Source: an uncultured Collinsella sp.
Lineage (GTDB): Bacteria > Actinomycetota > Coriobacteriia > Coriobacteriales > Coriobacteriaceae
Assembly: GCA_900551015.1 (NCBI GenBank)
Contig: URUI01000013.1
Location: 1-36,816, forward strand
Length of the DNA stretch: 36,816 nucleotides
Reading direction: 5' to 3'
Numbering within the stretch: position 1 is the stretch's first letter; the number at the start of each line of letters is the position of its first letter. Below the pieces are notes generated by a model. The model was not told where the DNA came from and made no database searches. It saw only the letters and a program-made list of their open reading frames with translations. A program made the translations under genes and the position numbers. Shown piece by piece: positions 32,351-36,816 of this stretch.

Positions 32351-32401
32351 TGCGGGTTAGCACATACAGCTAGCCCGTACGATAACGGGCGGCTGATGAA
32401 G

Positions 32402-32440
32402 ATGAGGGCCGTCGAGCGCAACCGACGGCCCTCATTTTTT
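32402..32440 (+). terminator. Strong terminator inside the cstA leader (attenuator)
   Basis: A perfect 12- to 13-bp stem (32402-32414 with 32423-32435) and an eight-base loop are followed by TTTTTT. It lies 36 bases before the cstA start and downstream of the promoter, so it would stop transcription before cstA unless prevented. Preceding hairpins: 32353-32361 with 32369-32377, and 32373-32378 with 32385-32390, which are mutually exclusive. Confidence 0.9.
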
Positions 32441-32475
32441 ATGTCTGAGAAGTTCTTTTTAGAGGAGGAAATGTA

Positions 32476-34365
32476 ATGAACGGAGTTTTGCTCATGGTTG
32501 TGGCCGCGGCGGTGCTCGCCTGCGGCTATCTGGGCTATGGCCGATGGCTGGCCAACAAGTGGGGCGTTGACAAAGAGGCCCTCACGCCGGCCAAGCGCAT
32601 GAAGGACGGCAAGAGCTTCTCGCCCGTCTCTGCCTTCACCGCGTTCTCGCACCAGTTCAGCTCGATCTGCGGTGCCGGCCCTGTTACGGGTACGATCGTC
32701 GCCATGGCCTTTGGCTGGCTGCCCGTCGTGCTCTGGGTCCTCGTCGGCGGCATCTTCTTTGGCGCCGTCCACGACTTTGGCGCCCTGTATGCCTCGATGA
32801 AGAACAACGGCAAGTCGCTCGCTCAGCTCATCGAGAAGTACATCGGCAAGACCGGCCGTCGCCTGTTCCTGCTGTTCTGCTGGCTGTTCTGCATCATCGT
32901 CATCGCCGCCTTCACCGACATGGTCTGCAAGACGTTCATGTTCACCCCGGCCGTTGACGCTTCTGGTGCTGCTACCGGTGCCATCGACTTCACCAAGTCC
33001 TATGCCGCCGGCTGCGCTGGTACCATCTCCATCCTGTTCACCTTCGTCGCTATCGCCTTTGGTTGGGCCCAGAAGAAGTTCAACCTCACCGGTGCTACCG
33101 AGTTCGTCACCGGCGTGGTCCTCATGGTTCTCATGTTCGCCGTCGGTATGCAGTTCCCGGTCTACCTGGATAAGTTCCAGTGGTTCGCCGTCGTCATGGT
33201 CTACCTGGTCTTCGCTGGCGCTATGCCCATCCAGATGCTCAAGACCCCGCGTGACTACCTCACTTCCATCATGATGATCGTCATGATCGTTTGCGCTGTC
33301 CTCGGCATCGTCGTCCTGGGCGTCAACGGTCAGGCCACCATCACCGCTCCGGTCTTCACCGGCTTCTCCACTGCCTCCGGCATGATGTTCCCGGTCCTGT
33401 TCGTCTCCGTCGCTTGCGGTGCTCTCTCCGGTTTCCACAGCCTCGTTTCTTCCGGCACCTCTTCTAAGCAGGTCGAGAAGGAGCAGGACGCCGTCAAGGT
33501 CGGTTACGGCGCAATGATCGTCGAGTCCTTCGTCGGCATCCTTGCCATCATCGTCGCCGGCATCATGTTCTCCGATATGAACACCGCCGGTACCGGCGCC
33601 CTCAACGCTGGCGTCGCTTCCACCCCGTTTCAGATCTTCGCTGCTGGTATCTCCCGCGGTATGCAGGCCTTCGGTGTTGACGGTACGTTCGCTACCGTCT
33701 TCATGACCATGAACGTTTCCGCTCTGGCCCTGACCTCGCTCGACGCCGTCGCCCGCATCGCCCGCACCTCGTTCTCCGAGTTCTTTGCCCAGACCAACGA
33801 CGCCCTGGCCATCGAGTCCAAGGCCGGCTACATGAAGGTTCTCGGCAACCCCTGGTTCGCCACGGTCGTCACCCTGCTTCCCGGTCTCGCCCTTGCCTTT
33901 GGTGGCTATGCCAACATCTGGCCGCTCTTTGGTGCTTCCAACCAGCTGCTCGGCGGTATGACCATGATTACCCTCGCCGTGTTCTGCAAGTGCACCGGCC
34001 GCAAGGGCTGGATGCTCTACGTGCCCGTCGCCTTCCTGCTCTGCTGCACCTTCACCTCGCTGGTCCAGAGCGCCATGGGCTGTATGACCGCTGTCCAGGC
34101 TTACGGCTTCTTCGGCACCATCCCGGCTACCGCCACCACGGCCGCCGTCTCCGTCGCCGCCACCAAGGGCCTGCAGCTCGTTTTCGCCGTCCTGCTGATG
34201 GTCCTGGGCCTCATCGTTGCCGTCAACTGTCTCAAGGAGTTCTTCGGCAAAGAGGCCGGCTCCATGCCCGACGAGGAGCCCGAGTGGTCCGAGATGGGCA
34301 AGGCTGAGTACGGTCGCGCCGCTGCTGCGGAGGCTCCCGCCGACGCCGAGGCTGTCAAGGCCTAG
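32476..34365 (+). CDS. cstA: CstA/BtsT family carbon-starvation (pyruvate or peptide) transporter
   Basis: A 629-residue membrane transporter with about 16 hydrophobic segments. CstA family signatures are PVSAFTAFSHQFSSICGAGPVTGTIVA (about 45-80), ALSGFHSLVSSGTSSKQ and ALTSLDAVARIARTSF, and the C-terminal CstA_5TM part includes FGASNQLLGGMTMITLA. Known relatives take up pyruvate (BtsT, CstA) and have been linked to peptide use. GAGGAGG is seven bases before the ATG. Codon use is strongly biased towards C-ending codons, suggesting high expression. Its expression is probably controlled by the promoter operator and leader terminator. It is followed by its own terminator. Confidence 0.95.
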   Translation: MNGVLLMVVAAAVLACGYLGYGRWLANKWGVDKEALTPAKRMKDGKSFSPVSAFTAFSHQFSSICGAGPVTGTIVAMAFGWLPVVLWVLVGGIFFGAVHDFGALYASMKNNGKSLAQLIEKYIGKTGRRLFLLFCWLFCIIVIAAFTDMVCKTFMFTPAVDASGAATGAIDFTKSYAAGCAGTISILFTFVAIAFGWAQKKFNLTGATEFVTGVVLMVLMFAVGMQFPVYLDKFQWFAVVMVYLVFAGAMPIQMLKTPRDYLTSIMMIVMIVCAVLGIVVLGVNGQATITAPVFTGFSTASGMMFPVLFVSVACGALSGFHSLVSSGTSSKQVEKEQDAVKVGYGAMIVESFVGILAIIVAGIMFSDMNTAGTGALNAGVASTPFQIFAAGISRGMQAFGVDGTFATVFMTMNVSALALTSLDAVARIARTSFSEFFAQTNDALAIESKAGYMKVLGNPWFATVVTLLPGLALAFGGYANIWPLFGASNQLLGGMTMITLAVFCKCTGRKGWMLYVPVAFLLCCTFTSLVQSAMGCMTAVQAYGFFGTIPATATTAAVSVAATKGLQLVFAVLLMVLGLIVAVNCLKEFFGKEAGSMPDEEPEWSEMGKAEYGRAAAAEAPADAEAVKA

Positions 34366-34405
34366 TCGACTTGATGGAGTGATCGTTCCATCCATATGAC
34401 TCGGA

Positions 34406-34443
34406 AAGACCGGGTCCGCGACTTCGCGGGCTCGGTCTTTTTT
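34406..34443 (+). terminator. Rho-independent terminator after cstA
   Basis: AAGACCG (34406-34412) pairs with CGGTCTT (34433-34439), with an inner CCGCG/CGCGG stem, and is followed by TTTTTT (34438-34443). It lies 40 bases after the cstA stop. Confidence 0.92.
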
Positions 34444-34511
34444 CATGCGAAAGCAGGTGACGCTCGAGTGTTCTCGCAGATGTTTTGCGTGGATAAGGGT
34501 GCGCGTTGTAC

Positions 34512-34536
34512 CATATAGACGTATATGTGTACATAT
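34512..34536. promoter_or_regulatory. Overlapping AT-rich palindromes before the Toprim gene
   Basis: CATATA (34512-34517) and TATATG (34522-34527) form one inverted repeat with a four-base spacer. ATATGT (34523-34528) and ACATAT (34531-34536) form a second. The pair sits immediately upstream of the ribosome site, so a regulator could bind here. The promoter hexamers themselves are unclear. Confidence 0.45.
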
Positions 34537-34548
34537 GAAAGGGGCCCC

Positions 34549-36723
34549 GTGGCCAAGACGGTATATTCCGATAATCAAAACAATGTCGATGCTTTGGCTG
34601 AGCGCCTGAGCAGCCAGACGTCGCTTTCTGCCGAGCGCGCCAAGCTGGTTGCCTACGACCTGCTCTGCCGCAAGGCGCTCAAGATCAAGTCGAGCGCGCT
34701 GGCGCAGATTTTCCGTTCCGTCGATAAGGAATGCAACACCAAGGTGATGCGCGACGAACTCATCGCGGCAAAGATTGTTACCAAGATCGAGGGCAGCGGC
34801 ATTAACGGGCGCCCGGCGTTCTATACCATCAATGCCGAGATCCGCGATGCCCAGGAGCAGCCTGCCGAGTCCGTCGAAGATTTTGTCGTCGAGGATTTCG
34901 CTGACGTGCCTGCTGTGGAAGAAGTTGCTCCGCGTGAGCATGTCGATACCGATGAGTTGCTCGATGAGAACGTCGTGCGTGCCTTTACGGCCAAGGCAGG
35001 ACGCGGCGGTTTTGGCGGGGGCGGCAAGCGCGATGCACAGCGCCGCGCCCAGCAGGAGCGCTTCCGTCGCGCCGTTGCTCGAAAGGGCGAGACGGATGCC
35101 GAGGCTGTTGAGACCGAGGTTGCTGCCGAGTCGCAGAAGCCCACGAGGGATCAAAAGCCCGTGGAGGCCCAAGAGCCCAAGCGCCGTCGCGGTGCTCACT
35201 TTAAGGCTGCACAGCAGGATGCCGCGCGTGAGGTTGAAGAGTCTTCTGAGGTTGCAGACGATGTTGAGGAGTCTGCCAAGAAGGCTCCGGGTTCATGCCG
35301 TCCCGGACGTGGTTTTGCGGGACGTGCGTATCCCGTAAAGCGTCAGGAGAAGGGCGAGTCGGTTTCGACCACCCAGGACGAGAAGGCCGTTGAGCCGGTG
35401 GCTCGCGAGCAGAAGCCTGTTGAGCCGCAGCTTGAGGTTGCTGCCGAGGCCAAGGGCCAGCAGCCTACTGACGAGCGGACGGAGCAGAGCGCGTCGAGCA
35501 GGCCTCGCCGTCGTCGTCACCGTGGCGGCCGCAGTTCCCATGCCGAGACTGCGTCCGAGAAGACCACGCCGCAGGACGAGGGTGCGAAGGCCGAGGTTTC
35601 TTCGGGGCAGCCTAAGCGTCAGCCGGCGAAGGAGGGCAAGTCCGATCGCCCGCAGAAGCAGGCGTCTATGCCGAAGCGCGAGCGCAATTCCCAAGGCGAT
35701 TCTAAACGCAAGTCTCAGAAGAAGCCGGAGTCTTCCGCAGCAGGTACTGCTGTCCAGCAGCCCAAGTCGGCCGTTCGCGGTGAGGTATCGGCGTTCGCCC
35801 TTGCCCGCGTTTTAGGCAGGCAGCTGCTCAAGGTTGTCCCTACGCCTACGGCGCTCTCTAAGATCAAGGAGCAGCAGACACAGATCGTAAAGGTCGAGGG
35901 CAAGGACGGCAAAAAGGCTCCGCAGCGCACTCAGCACAACGAGATGTCCAACCGCAAGATTGCCGAGGAAATCGCAATCATCCAGGCTTGGATCGAGCAA
36001 AACCGAGGTGCCGATACGCCGGTTGCCTCGCGCCGCCAGCGTGCCTACCAGATTTTTAACGATGAGAAGGCCTTTGACGGCAAGCACGGTGAGCGCCTGA
36101 TAAGGCGCATGACCGAAAAGGGCATCAGCATGCAGGCGATCAAGGTCGCCCCCAACCGCCCCGTGCACTTTACGGGTTTCTTTACGCTGGGCGCCGACAA
36201 GCCGTTCATTATGGTTGAGAACCTGGATACCTACGACGAGATCGTCAAGCTGCTGCGTGGCCGCAAGCACGCCAAGCTCTTTGGCATCAAGGTGGGCGGC
36301 GTGATTTTTGGCGGCGGATGCAAGGCGAGCGTCTCGCATGCCCTGGACGATTATCTGGCCGAGATCGGCTATCGCTTTAACTACGTCTACTACGTGGGCG
36401 ATATCGACCGCGAGGGCGCGCGCATCGTCGAGCAGGCTCGCAATGCCAATGTGGTTGAGATTCGCCTGCATGCCGGCATGTACCGCGCCATGCTCGCCGA
36501 GCACAAGCGTCGCGTGAAGGCCGGCGGAGAGTGCGAGCCCGCGGCTGCCAACCAGGGCGTGCCGCAGAACTTGGCGGCGACGATCAAGGATCTGCCCATG
36601 GTCACGCGTGTGCAGTTCCGCAGCGTGCTACGTGAAGGCGGGCGCATTCCGCAGGAGATTCTGATGACCGCCGACTATCGGGATGGCGACTCGGGAAGCT
36701 TCGACCGCATGCTGAATAACTAA
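34549..36723 (+). CDS. Large protein with N-terminal winged-helix-like region and C-terminal JetD-like Toprim domain
   Basis: A 724-residue protein from the GTG at 34549, preceded by AAAGGGG; upstream in-frame ATGs lie inside the palindromes. Residues 1 to about 98 look like a winged helix (KIKSSALAQIFRSV, then VTKIEGSGINGRPAFYTIN). About 100-440 is low-complexity and charged, with RGG-like and Arg-rich patches. About 465-724 is folded. Its Toprim-like core has E557 in IMVENLDTY, G588-GG in VIFGGGCKASV, and D618-I-D620-REG in YYVGDIDREGA, the pattern of the Wadjet JetD C-terminal domain (DUF2220) and of TopoVI-A/Spo11. No JetA, B or C gene is beside it. It may be a nucleic-acid-binding nuclease or topoisomerase-like protein; its function is not established. 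Confidence 0.75.
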   Translation: MAKTVYSDNQNNVDALAERLSSQTSLSAERAKLVAYDLLCRKALKIKSSALAQIFRSVDKECNTKVMRDELIAAKIVTKIEGSGINGRPAFYTINAEIRDAQEQPAESVEDFVVEDFADVPAVEEVAPREHVDTDELLDENVVRAFTAKAGRGGFGGGGKRDAQRRAQQERFRRAVARKGETDAEAVETEVAAESQKPTRDQKPVEAQEPKRRRGAHFKAAQQDAAREVEESSEVADDVEESAKKAPGSCRPGRGFAGRAYPVKRQEKGESVSTTQDEKAVEPVAREQKPVEPQLEVAAEAKGQQPTDERTEQSASSRPRRRRHRGGRSSHAETASEKTTPQDEGAKAEVSSGQPKRQPAKEGKSDRPQKQASMPKRERNSQGDSKRKSQKKPESSAAGTAVQQPKSAVRGEVSAFALARVLGRQLLKVVPTPTALSKIKEQQTQIVKVEGKDGKKAPQRTQHNEMSNRKIAEEIAIIQAWIEQNRGADTPVASRRQRAYQIFNDEKAFDGKHGERLIRRMTEKGISMQAIKVAPNRPVHFTGFFTLGADKPFIMVENLDTYDEIVKLLRGRKHAKLFGIKVGGVIFGGGCKASVSHALDDYLAEIGYRFNYVYYVGDIDREGARIVEQARNANVVEIRLHAGMYRAMLAEHKRRVKAGGECEPAAANQGVPQNLAATIKDLPMVTRVQFRSVLREGGRIPQEILMTADYRDGDSGSFDRMLNN

Positions 36724-36728
36724 ATTCC

Positions 36729-36757
36729 GCCGGCCCCGGGAGAGCGGGGACACCGGC
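36729..36757. repeat. GC hairpin after the Toprim gene
   Basis: GCCGG (36729-36733) pairs with CCGGC (36753-36757), and CCCC (36734-36737) with GGGG (36746-36749). It has no T-run. It may help end the preceding transcript together with the hairpin in the next repeat. Confidence 0.55.
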
Positions 36758-36761
36758 TTAG

Positions 36762-36816
36762 GTTTCCTGCTCTACAGTCCTGCTCACGACGGAGGCCACA
36801 TTAAGTGGCCTCCTGT
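36762..36816. repeat. 55-bp direct repeat, copy 2, at the window end
   Basis: Identical to 31828-31882, including the 9-bp hairpin (36791-36799 with 36805-36813). It runs exactly to the last base of the window, so its true right end is not visible. A contig break at a dispersed repeat would produce this. Confidence 0.93.

Larger units (their letters stand above)
31612..32475. other. 864-bp region between rnj and cstA: repeat, hairpins and the cstA leader
   Basis: No normal-sized gene is supported. It includes the rnj leader (about 31612-31800), the first copy of a 55-bp repeat (31828-31882), GC-rich hairpins (32055-32100), an AT-rich stretch, the cstA promoter (32206-32234), a mini-ORF (32306-32350) and a terminator (32402-32440). 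A minus-strand frame across 31584-32117 is not accepted as a gene. Confidence 0.8.

Noticed and set aside
32317..35199. 960-codon minus-strand frame opposite cstA and the Toprim gene
   Set aside because: It is antisense to cstA, runs across its terminator, and is repetitive Gly/Asp/His/Glu shadow sequence.
34549..36723. Wadjet defence system
   Set aside because: Only a JetD-like domain is present; no JetA, JetB or JetC-like genes lie beside it, so a complete Wadjet locus is not claimed.

Overview
The window reads as a Collinsella-like (Coriobacteriia, Actinomycetota) gut chromosome segment, high in G+C and almost entirely single-copy housekeeping genes in an order typical of that group. The first ~1.8 kb does not fit. 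Its ABC ATPase and permease are of Bacteroidales (Alistipes-like) type. A horizontal acquisition is possible, but a chimeric metagenomic contig is the simpler reading, with the join somewhere in 1812-2207. The taxonomic calls come from protein character and gene order, not from a search.

Layout. 1-1811 (-): ABC-2 exporter pair. 2208-6014 (+): CDP-alcohol phosphatidyltransferase, FHA protein, MerR regulator, apt and a secreted NlpC/P60 hydrolase; the first three match the actinobacterial pgsA2/garA/ftsR neighbourhood. 6190-10254: DegV, a DUF1836 regulator, trxB and a diacylglycerol-type glycosyltransferase. 10255-10647: a gene-free block of hairpins holding two inverted copies of one structured repeat. 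10648-13552: dut, nrdR and a LysM membrane protein (-), divergent from lexA and a DUF1624 membrane protein (+) across three LexA boxes spaced exactly 28 bp apart. 13537-20209 (-): rny, GHKL ATPase, SpoVS-like, miaB, miaA, hflX. 20467-31611 (-): rnj, ftsK, RodZ-like, yajQ, rimO, pgsA, cinA-type amidohydrolase, then recA-recX from their own SOS promoter. 31612-36816 (+): a long leader region, cstA, and a large protein with a JetD-like Toprim domain. A 55-bp repeat occurs at 31828 and again as the last 55 bases of the window.

How the genes work together. The central part links genome maintenance (lexA, recA, recX, dut, nrdR), RNA decay and tRNA/ribosome modification (rny, rnj, miaA, miaB, rimO, hflX), chromosome segregation (ftsK) and membrane lipid synthesis (pgsA). 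LexA boxes lie between -35 and -10 in both the recA and the LysM promoters, so the LysM protein is a good candidate for an SOS division or envelope-checkpoint factor.

The least explained items are: (1) the Toprim protein at 34549-36723, which resembles the C-terminal domain of Wadjet JetD but has no JetABC partners in view; (2) the cstA leader, which has a promoter, a palindromic operator candidate, a 14-residue Ile/Val-ending mini-ORF and a strong terminator ahead of the gene; (3) the paired hairpin repeats with compensatory base changes; (4) the nrdR start codon inside a perfect 12-bp inverted repeat; (5) the GHKL ATPase/SpoVS pair inside the RNA-metabolism operon.
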